Shown here piece after piece: positions 1 through 8,884 of a DNA stretch of 64,000 bases. The stretch's first letter is position 1; each line of letters opens with the position of its first letter. This stretch comes from an uncultured Methanobacteriaceae archaeon (GTDB lineage Archaea; Methanobacteriota; Methanobacteria; Methanobacteriales; Methanobacteriaceae). The notes below the pieces were generated by a model that saw only the letters and a program-made list of their open reading frames with translations, was not told where the DNA came from and searched no databases. The DNA lies in contig CAMYKT010000009.1 of assembly GCA_947259185.1 (NCBI GenBank), positions 1 to 64,000 on the forward strand, written 5' to 3'. The position numbers were made by a program, and so were the translations under genes.

Positions 1-1016
1 ACCTCCTGTGCATATTTTCGCATGGCGTCCTGAGCCTCTATAACATCAGTTATGACATCCGGTAGTGGACCATCATCACGAATGGAACCTGCTAAAACAA
101 AGGGAATGTCATTTTTGATACATTCATACATAATCCCCTCTTTTAAGATCCCTTTTTCCACTGCTTCCTTAATAGAGCCCGCTTTATTAATCTCATTAAT
201 AGCATTGATATGGTGGCGGTGTCCCCGGGCCACCGCCTCACCACTTTTTACACATATTCCCAGAGAAGTTCCTAAAAGAGAATTTTCTATATCATGAGTG
301 GCCAGAGCATTTCCAGCAAATATAACATCTATATATCCTTCCCTTATCATTTCAGACATTATGGGTGCGGATCCTGTGTGTACGATTGCCGGGCCGCCTA
401 CAATGGCAATTTTCCCACCTTTTTCTTTAATTTCTTTAATTTCAGTAGCAATTTTATTTATAATGGACATGATAGGTTTTTCTGAAGATACATCGCTTCC
501 CATGAATTCAAAAACACCTTTTTTGCCTCTGGGCCGTTCTGGAGGAGTTACCCTGATGCCCTCTCTTCCTACCACAACCATTTCACCTTTTTTTATACGA
601 CCAATGGGCCGGCAATAGGCTTTTTGATTTTGAGTATCCACCACTATCATACAATCCATTTCTATATCCTCCACCAGTAACCATTCACCCTGGTATCGTA
701 TATGAGTGGTGTGATTGGTGGTAGAATAAAATTCAGAAGGCACTACTCTGTCTTTTTCTGATTCTTTTAATTGGGCATCTTTAATTTCAGCAATAGATGC
801 CCCAATTTCACTGAGTTCATCCAGTATTTCATTTAAAAGATCAGGCCTATCTGCTGAAACCACTATCCGGGCGTTACTAATATCGGTCTTCCTTTTTCCA
901 ATCTTAAATTCTATTATTTTAAAGTCGCCCCCCATATCCATGATTATATCCAGTGTTCGGGGAAGCATAAGACTATCAATAATATGTCCTGAAAGTTCTA
1001 CTTCTCTTGTGTTCAT
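1..1016 (-). CDS. Archaeal ornithine cyclodeaminase / LOR-SDH family protein, partial
   Basis: The reading frame starts at an ATG read from position 1016 (a GAGGGT ribosome site lies just upstream) and runs off the left edge, so the C-terminus is missing. The N-terminal part begins [12 protein letters not shown]. The later part contains the glycine-rich [16 protein letters not shown] stretch and a [14 protein letters not shown] stretch, which I recognise from the archaeal TIGR00300 family. Members of that family related to the C-terminal part of cyanobacterial AgrE convert ornithine to proline plus ammonia using NAD. The activity here is inferred from family only. The gene is monocistronic as far as visible, separated from agmatinase by about 260 bp. 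An arginine/ornithine role fits the agmatine genes next door. Confidence 0.72.
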   Translation of the reverse strand, partial: MNTREVELSGHIIDSLMLPRTLDIIMDMGGDFKIIEFKIGKRKTDISNARIVVSADRPDLLNEILDELSEIGASIAEIKDAQLKESEKDRVVPSEFYSTTNHTTHIRYQGEWLLVEDIEMDCMIVVDTQNQKAYCRPIGRIKKGEMVVVGREGIRVTPPERPRGKKGVFEFMGSDVSSEKPIMSIINKIATEIKEIKEKGGKIAIVGGPAIVHTGSAPIMSEMIREGYIDVIFAGNALATHDIENSLLGTSLGICVKSGEAVARGHRHHINAINEINKAGSIKEAVEKGILKEGIMYECIKNDIPFVLAGSIRDDGPLPDVITDVIEAQDAMRKYAQE

Positions 1017-1106
1017 TAAAAACCCTCGAAAACGTCCATAAATGCCATTTTTAAATTAAAGAAGTTAATTACCTATTTTATTAATGTTTATGATTTTAAT
1101 TTATCT

Positions 1107-1120
1107 AGAATATATATTCT
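1107..1120. promoter_or_regulatory. TATA-rich 14-bp palindrome upstream of the cyclodeaminase-family gene
   Basis: AGAATATATATTCT is a perfect palindrome about 90 bp upstream of the minus-strand start at 1016, in the AT-rich gap 1017-1277. It could be the TATA region of that gene or a symmetric operator. Only the symmetry is directly seen; function is a guess. Confidence 0.25.
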
Positions 1121-1277
1121 TATCTATAATCATATTAAGTTCCAGGATCTAAAAAACATGGTTTTTAAATATCCTGCCTAAACTTTTTCTTAAATAAATA
1201 TCATATCGGAATATGTGTAGGGTTACCAGGATAGTATTTATAAAGAGAGTATAGGGAATTTAATTTTATTATCCTGA

Positions 1278-2195
1278 TTATCGCTGCAAACAGATAAAAT
1301 CAAGTATTATTTTAGCAGCATTAACTGAAGTAAGATCACCCATCTTATCAGAAGCAGCTTCAACCACATCCAGAGCCACCACATTTTTCTTAGATAATAT
1401 TAACATGAATTTTTCCATTTGATGTGATTTAATACCACAGGGAGTGGGATTTCCCACACTGGGTGCTTCCGAAGGATCAAAAACATCCATGTCAATGGTA
1501 AGATATATAGGGCCATTAATTGAAGACAAAACTTCTTTAACATGGTTTATATCATCATTTATATTTGCAGCGGTGTAGTATTCTATTCCCATCTCATCAA
1601 CAAATTCTTTCTCCTCAAAAGAAGCAGAACGAACACCAAGCTGTATTATCCTGCGAGGATTTAATTCAGATATGCGCCTCATTACTGTAGCATGGGAATA
1701 CTTTTCACCCATATAAGAATCAATCATATCCATATGGGCATCAAAATGGACCACCGTAACCTCATTGAAAATATTCTTAAGTTTTAAGGCCCGGGCCATA
1801 GCATAACTTATAGAGTGCTCACCCCCTATAAGTAGAGGTATTACATCTTTGGACAGAAGTTCAGAGATTGTTTCTTGAAGTTGGGTACATGTCTTTTTAA
1901 AGTTTCCATGAATTACTTCCACATTTCCTAAATCAAAAAAAAGTGAATCTATAACACAGTCCCAGGTTAAATTATATTTTTCAAAATTATATGACGCTTC
2001 TCTAACTCCTGCTGGGCCGAAACGCGCCCCAGGGAGATAAGTGGTGGTACCATCAAAAGGCACTCCCAATAACGCAAAAGCAGGCCCCTGGTTTTTTTTA
2101 TCTCCTGTTTTAGATCTTGAAGTAATTAAATTTTCAAAATCAGTTGCGTCCCGGGAAAAAGCAAATTTTGAAGGGTTATGAGTATAAAATAGCAT
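1278..2195 (-). CDS. speB: Agmatinase
   Basis: A 305-residue ureohydrolase of normal family length. It would hydrolyse agmatine to putrescine and urea in the cytosol. The binuclear manganese-site motifs are all visible: GGEHSIS, then HFDAHMDM in the middle, then IDMDVFDPSEAPS near residue 240. The ATG at 2195 is preceded by GAGG at good spacing. It lies only 27 nt downstream of the aIF5A gene on the same strand, so the two are probably co-transcribed. Arginine decarboxylase, which makes its substrate, is divergently placed just beyond. An alternative or extra substrate is deoxyagmatinyl-aIF5A, as proposed for haloarchaeal hypusine formation; sequence alone cannot decide. Confidence 0.9.
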   Translation of the reverse strand: MLFYTHNPSKFAFSRDATDFENLITSRSKTGDKKNQGPAFALLGVPFDGTTTYLPGARFGPAGVREASYNFEKYNLTWDCVIDSLFFDLGNVEVIHGNFKKTCTQLQETISELLSKDVIPLLIGGEHSISYAMARALKLKNIFNEVTVVHFDAHMDMIDSYMGEKYSHATVMRRISELNPRRIIQLGVRSASFEEKEFVDEMGIEYYTAANINDDINHVKEVLSSINGPIYLTIDMDVFDPSEAPSVGNPTPCGIKSHQMEKFMLILSKKNVVALDVVEAASDKMGDLTSVNAAKIILDFICLQR

Positions 2196-2222
2196 TATAT
2201 CCTCATTTCCCGGTGATTATAA

Positions 2223-2615
2223 TTATCCTTTGGTTCTCATGAGTTTTTTATTACCCATGGCCAGGATATACTCTACTTCCACACCTTCTAAAAGCGAATC
2301 CCTCAGGTCATCAGGTATAGGCACTTCAAAAGTCTCATAGGTTTCCAGGTCCATGAGCTGTACATCACTTCCCATTAAAGCCAGAACCTGTCCGGTTCTT
2401 TTATCAATAATAGGTATATCTATTTTAGTATCCACAGGTTTTACAATACTTCTCTTTTGATTGTCAAATATACCAAGTGCTTCTACTCTTGCTTTAGCAG
2501 AACCGTGTTTACCTGGCGATGATGTTGAAATACTGGTTATTTTAGATGCTTCACCATCAAGGATAACATATTTACCAACTTTTAGAGTTTTAACTTCTAC
2601 CACTTTCTTCGACAT
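2223..2615 (-). CDS. eif5A: Translation initiation factor 5A (aIF5A)
   Basis: A 130-residue archaeal IF5A with an N-terminal SH3-like domain and a C-terminal OB fold. The hypusine loop reads [13 protein letters not shown]; the lysine to be modified is Lys36. The protein helps ribosomes through difficult peptide bonds and needs (deoxy)hypusine for function. The start at 2615 has a strong AGGAGG site. It is the first gene of a two-gene unit with agmatinase and faces away from pyruvoyl arginine decarboxylase, so the three genes that make or use agmatine and its products are grouped. Confidence 0.95.
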   Translation of the reverse strand: MSKKVVEVKTLKVGKYVILDGEASKITSISTSSPGKHGSAKARVEALGIFDNQKRSIVKPVDTKIDIPIIDKRTGQVLALMGSDVQLMDLETYETFEVPIPDDLRDSLLEGVEVEYILAMGNKKLMRTKG

Positions 2616-3045
2616 TATTATTTCCTCCTAATGATATGATACATTTACAACCTATAGAAATTTAATTAGCCATTTTGCAGACTTAAAACGATAATTATTA
2701 AAATTGTTTGATATGAATCAAGCAAAATATAATAATTTTATTTAATAATTAAATCATATTAATAAATTCTAGTAAAAGATCATTATATAATTAAATTGAT
2801 ATCATCTTAAGTCAGATAGTACCAGACTATTTATCAGTAATTAAATAGTAATTAAACCAGCATATAAACTTTAATATTTTGTTAAAACAATCCTTAAATA
2901 ATTGATTATCCCTTAATAATTTAGATTCCTTAGAATTATAATTTTTAAGACATTTATTTAGAATAAAATATTAAATTATTTGATTAAATAATTTATTTGA
3001 ATAAAAAAACAGAAATATTATACTTAAAAAATTTTAGTGATTACT
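2616..3045. other. Intergenic promoter region between aIF5A and arginine decarboxylase
   Basis: This 430-bp stretch lies between two divergent starts and is extremely AT-rich. It holds no open reading frame worth calling and no RNA gene I can recognise. It must contain both promoters; several TATA-like runs are present (for example around 2860-2870 and 3015-3025), but the background is so AT-rich that I cannot choose among them. Confidence 0.5.
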
Positions 3046-3492
3046 ATGAAGGTCGCAATAACTTCCGGAACTGCTGAAGGACCAACCAAATTGAATGCTT
3101 TTGATAATGCCCTTTTAAATGCAGGAATTGGGGATGTAAACCTTATAAAAGTTTCCAGCATCATACCCCGCCATACTAAAATAGTGGAACTTCCTGAATT
3201 AACCCCGGGAGACATGATAAACTGTGTTCTTTCACATGTTAGTTCGGATAATAAAGGAGACTTTATTTCAGCAGCCATAGCCGTTGCTACATCTTCTGAT
3301 TTTGGCTGTGTGGTGGAACATAGTGGAGTAAATGAAGATCCATCTAAAATTAGAGCAGAGGCCATATCCATGGTAAAATACATGATGGATGTGAGAGATA
3401 AAGCAATAAAGGAATTAGTAGTAGAAGAAATAAATCATAAAGTAGAAAACCAGGGTAGTGCGGTGGCTGCTTTAGTTTATTTAGGTGATTAA
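3046..3492 (+). CDS. pdaD: Pyruvoyl-dependent arginine decarboxylase
   Basis: A 148-residue protein of the PdaD family that decarboxylates arginine to agmatine. The self-cleavage site is visible in [10 protein letters not shown]: cleavage between Ser37 and Ser38 would give a small beta chain and an alpha chain with an N-terminal pyruvoyl group. Later motifs [11 protein letters not shown] and GCVVEHSG are typical. An in-frame GTG lies at 3037, but the ATG at 3046 follows a GTGAT ribosome site and begins the family-like MKVAITSG, so I chose it. Agmatine feeds agmatinase next door, and also TiaS far downstream in this window (54.4-55.7 kb), which uses agmatine to modify tRNA-Ile2. Confidence 0.93.
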   Translation: MKVAITSGTAEGPTKLNAFDNALLNAGIGDVNLIKVSSIIPRHTKIVELPELTPGDMINCVLSHVSSDNKGDFISAAIAVATSSDFGCVVEHSGVNEDPSKIRAEAISMVKYMMDVRDKAIKELVVEEINHKVENQGSAVAALVYLGD

Positions 3493-3551
3493 AAGGAGTT
3501 ATATCCCCCTCATGAAAAATTTTAGAGTAGTTACCAGGCAGGTGCTGATTT

Positions 3552-4427
3552 ATGGATGAAGCTGAATCAATTTTCTGGAGAAACGTGGCCCTAAAAATCA
3601 CCCAACAGGTAGAAAAAGCAATTTCACAATTAATTGGGAAAAAAGAAGCCGGTGAAATTATTAAAATGGGAGCCGATGGAACCCCTACCAAATTGATAGA
3701 CCTGGTGGCTGAAAACGAAGTAATTTCAGTGCTAGAAGGAGTTTCCAGACAGGTTTTGCTGATAAGTGAAGAAATTGGAGAACTGGAAATAGGAAATGAA
3801 ATAGAATCAACATCTGGTGGAAATGTAATAATTAATCCGGATTCTAAAATTGTTTTTGTGGTAGATCCTCTTGATGGTACCAGTAATGCCGTGAAAAATA
3901 TACCTGCATTTGGGATATCAATAGCAGTTGCAGAATGCTCCTTTAAGAATGATTACCCTCACTTAAATGAGGTTCAGATGGGATTTGTGAAAAATTTTGC
4001 CACGGGAGATTTTTTTGAGGCTTTAAAAGGCAAAGGTGCTTTTTTAAATGGTGAAAAGATGCATCCATCTTCCCTGAGTGAGTTGAGTAGTTCCTGCCTA
4101 GGAATATTCATCTATGGGAACAGTTTAGATATGATTAACAATCTCTCTCAGCAGATAAGAAGAATGCGAATCCTGGGATCTGTGGCCATTGAACTTTGTT
4201 ATGTGGCCAATGGTGCCTACGATGCTTTTGTGGATATTCGAAATAATTTAAGGGTAATCGATATTGCTGCTTCCCAGCTTATTATAACTGAATCCGGCGG
4301 AGAAGTAAGTGACTATGAAGGAATACCTCTAAATAGTATACTAAGACTAAATGAAAGAACTTCGATAGTTGCTGCAGGAAATAAAAAATTACATGATGAA
4401 CTTATAAAAACTATGGAGGTTATCTAA
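3552..4427 (+). CDS. suhB: Bifunctional inositol-1-monophosphatase / fructose-1,6-bisphosphatase
   Basis: A 291-residue member of the Li+-sensitive IMPase superfamily. The metal-binding motifs are present: ISEEIGE near residue 72, VDPLDGTSN near residue 105, and a C-terminal VIDIAASQLIITESGGEVSDY that takes the place of the classic WDxAAG motif. Archaeal homologues dephosphorylate both inositol phosphate and fructose 1,6-bisphosphate. The ATG follows AGGTGCTGATTT. Its stop overlaps the NAD kinase start by one base, so translation is coupled. Bacterial NAD kinase and IMPase-family NADP phosphatase activities are sometimes fused in archaea, so an NADP(H)-phosphatase side activity is a reasonable alternative. 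Confidence 0.88.
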   Translation: MDEAESIFWRNVALKITQQVEKAISQLIGKKEAGEIIKMGADGTPTKLIDLVAENEVISVLEGVSRQVLLISEEIGELEIGNEIESTSGGNVIINPDSKIVFVVDPLDGTSNAVKNIPAFGISIAVAECSFKNDYPHLNEVQMGFVKNFATGDFFEALKGKGAFLNGEKMHPSSLSELSSSCLGIFIYGNSLDMINNLSQQIRRMRILGSVAIELCYVANGAYDAFVDIRNNLRVIDIAASQLIITESGGEVSDYEGIPLNSILRLNERTSIVAAGNKKLHDELIKTMEVI

Positions 4428-5266
4428 TGCACATGGGTATTGTTGCACGCTTAGATATCCCTCAAGCTGTTGAAATGGCTCATGAAATGGTGAAATTTTT
4501 AATTGAAAAAGAAATCAAGGTTTCCATAGACTCTTCTTTAATTGAATTTATGCCTGAATTTAAAGAAAGAAGTATAGAACTTGCAGAAATGGACACGGAT
4601 ATGATTATAGCCATAGGTGGTGATGGAACCATTTTAAGGACCCAACGATTTGTAAATGGTAAAAAAATACCTATTATTGGAATAAATATGGGTACTGTAG
4701 GGTTTTTAACAGAAATAGATCCAAAAAACGCTTTTGATGCTGTGGAAGATGTTTTAGAGGGGAAATTTTTTATAGAAAAAAGGACCCAGTTACGGGTCTG
4801 TCATGGTGAAGAGTTACCATCTGCCTTAAATGAGGTGGTTATGATGACCCGTAAGCCAGCCAAAATGTTACATATAGAAATTTCAGTGGATGACGAAATT
4901 GTAGAAGAATTAAGAGCAGATGGACTCATAATATCCACCCCAAGTGGTTCTACTGCATATTCAATGTCTGCAGGGGGCCCTATAGTTGATCCCCGGGTGG
5001 AAGCATTTATAATAGTTCCCATATGTCCCTTTAAGCTGGGGGCCCGTCCTATTGTAGTTCCCAATAAAAGCCAGATTAAAGTAAAACTACTAAAAAAAGG
5101 CAAGAAAGCAATAGCAGTAATAGATGGGCAATTTGAAGAGGAAATAAATTACCTGGAAGAACTGATATTTGTAAAATCCACTACTAACGCCTATTTTGTG
5201 CGCCTAAACCAAAATTTCTATCAGAGAGTAAAAGATCTGCTAACTGAAGGCGGTATTAACTCTTAA
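4427..5266 (+). CDS. nadK: NAD kinase
   Basis: A 279-residue polyphosphate/ATP NAD kinase. The signature GGDGT is at residues 64-68, followed by GINMGTVGFLTEI and the GSTAYSMSAGGPI motif that binds NAD. It phosphorylates NAD to NADP in the cytosol. The start ATG shares a base with the preceding stop codon (TAATG) and is preceded by GGAGGT. The pairing of an IMPase-like phosphatase with NAD kinase matters because one Methanocaldococcus protein is known to fuse these two activities. An aspartate dehydrogenase for NAD synthesis lies near 61 kb but is not linked. Confidence 0.93.
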   Translation: MHMGIVARLDIPQAVEMAHEMVKFLIEKEIKVSIDSSLIEFMPEFKERSIELAEMDTDMIIAIGGDGTILRTQRFVNGKKIPIIGINMGTVGFLTEIDPKNAFDAVEDVLEGKFFIEKRTQLRVCHGEELPSALNEVVMMTRKPAKMLHIEISVDDEIVEELRADGLIISTPSGSTAYSMSAGGPIVDPRVEAFIIVPICPFKLGARPIVVPNKSQIKVKLLKKGKKAIAVIDGQFEEEINYLEELIFVKSTTNAYFVRLNQNFYQRVKDLLTEGGINS

Positions 5267-5311
5267 ATGAATTACATTTTTTTTTAAAATTTTTTTAATT
5301 CAGGTGTTAAA

Positions 5312-6658
5312 ATGGATGCCCTAGTTATAGACCTAACCCATGGCGGAGTTAAAATAGCCCTGGAACTATTAGAAACAAAATACGAAAATATATGGGCCTG
5401 GGATATTTACCATAGCCTTAATGATACCCAAAGAAACCGTTTAGAATCAAAGGGAATTAAATTAACCAGTGAAATACCATCAGTTGATAATCTGGATATA
5501 ATTGCACCGGTACATTGCCCTCTGGATATAGAAATAGTCCTCACACATCATGCAGCTGTAAAATATATCCTGGAAGATTGGAAAAAAATTGAAATACCGG
5601 TTATTGAAGTAACAGGAGTTAAAGGGAAAAGCAGTGTGGTGGGAATACTCAAAGAAATTTTTATTTGCCGTAAACCTTTAGTTTTATCCAGTCTAGGGGC
5701 TGAATATTTAGAAAATAAATCCATTATTAATTTAAAAAAGAATATCAGTATAACTCCTGCCAGCATCATAGATACTATACAGTTAGCTAAAAATTATGAA
5801 TATGACATTTGTATATTTGAAACATCCCTGGGAGGTACTGGTTTAGCCGATGTGGGAATATTAACCAATGTGGTGGAGGACTATGTTATTGCTCAGGGTA
5901 AGACTAAAGCCAGTACAGCAAAAAGTCAGATATTTAAAAGTCAGATTATCTGCTGTGAAAAAGAGGCATTGGACCAGTACTATTCCCATCTAAATGAGAA
6001 CATCGTTTCCCGCATTAATAGTTACAGTTTAAAAAATCCAGATGCTACGGTGAATGTTTTAAATGTGAAATACGGACTGGATAAAACTTTTATAGAGGTA
6101 GATGTTAAAAATTTAAAAACAATAAGTGGAAAAACCACCAACACCCGGTTACATATTGAAACATTTGCCCCGGCCCCTCATCACGTCAGTAATGTTTTAG
6201 CTGCTCTTAGTGCTGCTTTAAGCCTTGATGTAGATATAAATCATTTATTATCTGGATTTAGCAGGTTTAAAGGAGTTAAAGGTCGCACTTCACTAAAAAA
6301 AGAAGGCAATATTATTATTATAGAGGAGGTTAATCCTGGAATAAATGTCAAGGCCCTGGAAAAAACAATTAAAATGGCTCAATCCATGGAAAACTCCATT
6401 GTAATTTTAGGAGGGGAATATGGAATCACCTGCGAAGAAATTGATGAATTAGAAGCTGCTAAGCTTTTGGATAGTTTTAAAATGCATATTCCCTTAATTT
6501 TAACCGAGCAGTTAGGAAAGGGTATATTAAAAAAGATGGAATCCCCCTCAATTTTTATTGAAAATCCTCAGGAAGCTTTAAATTATGCTATTAAAAATGG
6601 TGCTAGAAAAATTGTTTTTATCTATCGCTCCAATTATTCCAATTTAAAAAAAAGATAG
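5312..6658 (+). CDS. cfbE: Coenzyme F430 synthase, Mur-ligase-like amide ligase
   Basis: A 448-residue protein with a Mur-ligase architecture: an atypical N-terminal domain (MDALVIDLTHGGVKIA), a central ATPase domain with the P-loop GVKGKSS near residue 100, and a C-terminal ligase domain. I recognise the methanogen family identified as CfbE, the last enzyme of F430 synthesis, which forms the ring from a propionate side chain in an ATP-dependent step. It is not a cell-wall Mur ligase: the substrate-binding N-terminus lacks UDP-MurNAc features. The start follows AGGTGTTAAA. The gene lies upstream of hemC in the same direction, which fits a tetrapyrrole role. Confidence 0.82.
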   Translation: MDALVIDLTHGGVKIALELLETKYENIWAWDIYHSLNDTQRNRLESKGIKLTSEIPSVDNLDIIAPVHCPLDIEIVLTHHAAVKYILEDWKKIEIPVIEVTGVKGKSSVVGILKEIFICRKPLVLSSLGAEYLENKSIINLKKNISITPASIIDTIQLAKNYEYDICIFETSLGGTGLADVGILTNVVEDYVIAQGKTKASTAKSQIFKSQIICCEKEALDQYYSHLNENIVSRINSYSLKNPDATVNVLNVKYGLDKTFIEVDVKNLKTISGKTTNTRLHIETFAPAPHHVSNVLAALSAALSLDVDINHLLSGFSRFKGVKGRTSLKKEGNIIIIEEVNPGINVKALEKTIKMAQSMENSIVILGGEYGITCEEIDELEAAKLLDSFKMHIPLILTEQLGKGILKKMESPSIFIENPQEALNYAIKNGARKIVFIYRSNYSNLKKR

Positions 6659-6963
6659 TTTGACATTAATCCCCGGACAAAAATAAATTCCATTCCCCTA
6701 CTAGTTAATTGTGATATGTTTTCAGGCATATAATGATTATAAAAATAAACCTTTATGTTTTATACCGGGGCCAAGTTATATAGCCAAGTTATATAGATAT
6801 GAAAATTTATAGTTTTATAAAGCTTTGATGGAAATAATAATTTACTTTTAAAAAAATTAAATTTATAAAAAATAAATTCATTAAATGAGTAGCAACTAAA
6901 TATAGTTTGAATTTTGATTTAATTACTAATAACTTAAAAACATTTATCTTCGGAGATGATTAT
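6659..6963. other. Intergenic region before hemC
   Basis: This 305-bp region separates cfbE from the favoured hemC start. It holds no convincing gene. Its notable content is the tandem repeat at 6771-6796 and AT-rich sequence that probably contains the hemC promoter. Confidence 0.45.
6771..6796. repeat. Perfect tandem 13-bp repeat with TATA-like core
   Basis: CCAAGTTATATAG occurs twice in a row with no mismatch (6771-6783 and 6784-6796), about 170 bp upstream of hemC. Each copy contains TTATATA, so it may be a duplicated promoter element or operator. It could also be a neutral slippage product. Confidence 0.6.
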
Positions 6964-7833
6964 TTGATTGTGGGAACCAGAGGAAGCAACCTTGCCACAG
7001 TACAGACAAAGTATATAATAAGCGAATTATCAAAAATAACTGATGAAGAAATAGAAATTTCCATAGTAAAAAGTACTGGAGATAAAGTAACTGATACTCA
7101 GTTATATAATATGGATCCCAAAGGTATTTTCACCCGAGAACTGGATTTAGCAGTATTAAATGGTGAAGTAGATTTTGCTGTACACAGTATGAAAGATGTG
7201 CCAAGTGAATTGGATCCAGATCTAGAAATTGCCGCAGTACCTATACGTGAATCGCCCCATGACGTCTTGATATCTAAGTTAGGGTGGGATGAACTCCCTC
7301 CCGGGTCTAAAATGGGAACCAGTAGCTTAAGAAGGGAAGCATTTTGCAATCATCACCAAAAAAATTTTAAGTTAGAGCCCCTAAGAGGAAATATAGAAAC
7401 TCGAATAAAAAAAGTTATGATGGGAGAATGCGACGCCACTTTAATGGCAGAAGCAGGATTAATAAGACTGGGCTTAACTGAATATATTAAAGAAAGGTTT
7501 CCTTTAGATTATTTAACTCCCCCTGCAGGACAAGGTGCCCTGGCAGTAATAACCCGTGAAGATAGTAAATTGAAAGCCCTGCTTAACGGCTTGAGTCATT
7601 TTACATCATTTCAGGAAATTTTAGCTGAAAAAACAGTACTAAGAGAATTAGGAGTAGGGTGTCAATGGCCTTTGGGGGCTATTGCAAGGTCCAAAAATGG
7701 TAAAATGAATCTTTATTGCGTTCTTTTAGATAAAAAAGGACATGTATTATCTAAAGTGACAATTACCGGCTCTATTAATGAAGCTGAAGAATTAGGCAAA
7801 AAAGCTGCAAATCATATGGAGGATTATATTTGA
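6964..7833 (+). CDS. hemC: Hydroxymethylbilane synthase (porphobilinogen deaminase)
   Basis: A 289-residue enzyme that polymerises four porphobilinogens into hydroxymethylbilane, the linear precursor of uroporphyrinogen III and hence of F430, cobamide and siroheme. The family start IVGTRGSNLATVQT, the FTRELDLAVLNGEVDFAVHSMKD region, and the cofactor-binding cysteine in LGVGCQWPLGA are visible. An upstream in-frame TTG at 6907 would add 19 residues without homology. The TTG at 6964 is preceded by GGAGATGAT and gives the expected N-terminus, so I chose it. Its stop overlaps the next start. Together with cfbE it makes a tetrapyrrole neighbourhood. Confidence 0.93.
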   Translation: MIVGTRGSNLATVQTKYIISELSKITDEEIEISIVKSTGDKVTDTQLYNMDPKGIFTRELDLAVLNGEVDFAVHSMKDVPSELDPDLEIAAVPIRESPHDVLISKLGWDELPPGSKMGTSSLRREAFCNHHQKNFKLEPLRGNIETRIKKVMMGECDATLMAEAGLIRLGLTEYIKERFPLDYLTPPAGQGALAVITREDSKLKALLNGLSHFTSFQEILAEKTVLRELGVGCQWPLGAIARSKNGKMNLYCVLLDKKGHVLSKVTITGSINEAEELGKKAANHMEDYI

Positions 7834-8795
7834 ACAATATTAATGTAGGTGTAATTGGTGTAGGTGCCATGGGTTATAATCATGCCCGGGTATACTACCG
7901 TTTGGAAAACGCCAATCTGGTGGCTGTTTCAGATCTTATGAAAGGCAATCTGGCCAAAGTTTCCCAGAAATATGGAGCTATTGGTTATGTGGATTATGAA
8001 AATATTCTTGAAAATCCAGATATTGAAGTAGTAAGTGTTTGTGTTCCCACCACACACCACCACAATGTGGTGATGGATGCTATAGATCACGGAAAACACA
8101 TTCTGGTAGAAAAACCCATTGCATTTACCCTGGATGAAGCAAAAGAAATGGTAAAGGCCGCCCGTAAAAAAGGTGTTAAACTAGGGACCGGACATGTAGA
8201 ACGATTTAATCCCGCAGTACAAAAAGCCAAGGAACTTATTGAAAATGATGTTATAGGTGATGTAGTATCTGCTTCAGCAAAAAGAGTAGGTCCATTCCCT
8301 CCCCGAATTAAAGATGTAGGAGTTACCATTGATCTGGCCATACATGATCTGGATGTGATGTATTATCTCTTCAGCGAGCCAGTGGCAGAAGTTTATTCCA
8401 CCATGGGTAGTATCCTGGAAAAATGTGAGTTCGAAGATCACGCCGAGATCATGACTAAATTTAACAGCGGTATAACCGGTATGCTGGAAGTTAACTGGCT
8501 CACCCCATATAAAAGGAGGGAACTGGAAATCACCGGTACGGATGGGATAATATCCATTGATTATATTGATCAAAGCATTGATGTTTTTGGAAAATTCGCC
8601 CAGGACGTTCAAATTAATCATGAAGAACCATTGAAAGGGGAAATAAAATCATTCCTGTCATCTATTATTAATGACGAAGAACCAGAAATTACGGGTGAAG
8701 ATGGTATTTATGCACTTCGAGTTGTCTTAGCTGCCATGAAATCAGCACGTGATCATTCACCAGTTAAAATTAATGGTGATTTAAATCCAGAATAA
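7830..8795 (+). CDS. Gfo/Idh/MocA family oxidoreductase
   Basis: A 321-residue NAD(P)-dependent sugar-type dehydrogenase. The N-terminal Rossmann fold (NVGVIGVGAMGYNHARVY) is followed by the family motif EKPIAFTLDEA near residue 95 and a C-terminal alpha/beta domain with GHVERFNPAV. That last motif resembles the UDP-GlcNAc 3-dehydrogenase-like branch, but the substrate cannot be read from sequence. The TTG start overlaps the hemC stop (TTGA), with GGAGG just upstream, so it is translationally coupled to hemC. There is no obvious tetrapyrrole role; a nucleotide-sugar or cell-envelope role is equally possible. Confidence 0.8.
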   Translation: MNNINVGVIGVGAMGYNHARVYYRLENANLVAVSDLMKGNLAKVSQKYGAIGYVDYENILENPDIEVVSVCVPTTHHHNVVMDAIDHGKHILVEKPIAFTLDEAKEMVKAARKKGVKLGTGHVERFNPAVQKAKELIENDVIGDVVSASAKRVGPFPPRIKDVGVTIDLAIHDLDVMYYLFSEPVAEVYSTMGSILEKCEFEDHAEIMTKFNSGITGMLEVNWLTPYKRRELEITGTDGIISIDYIDQSIDVFGKFAQDVQINHEEPLKGEIKSFLSSIINDEEPEITGEDGIYALRVVLAAMKSARDHSPVKINGDLNPE

Positions 8796-8884
8796 ATAAA
8801 TAAATCAGATTTTAATAGGATTGTTTTATAAAAATCTAAAATCTTTTTTATTGATTTTAGATTTAAATTTAAATGGGTGTTAAA

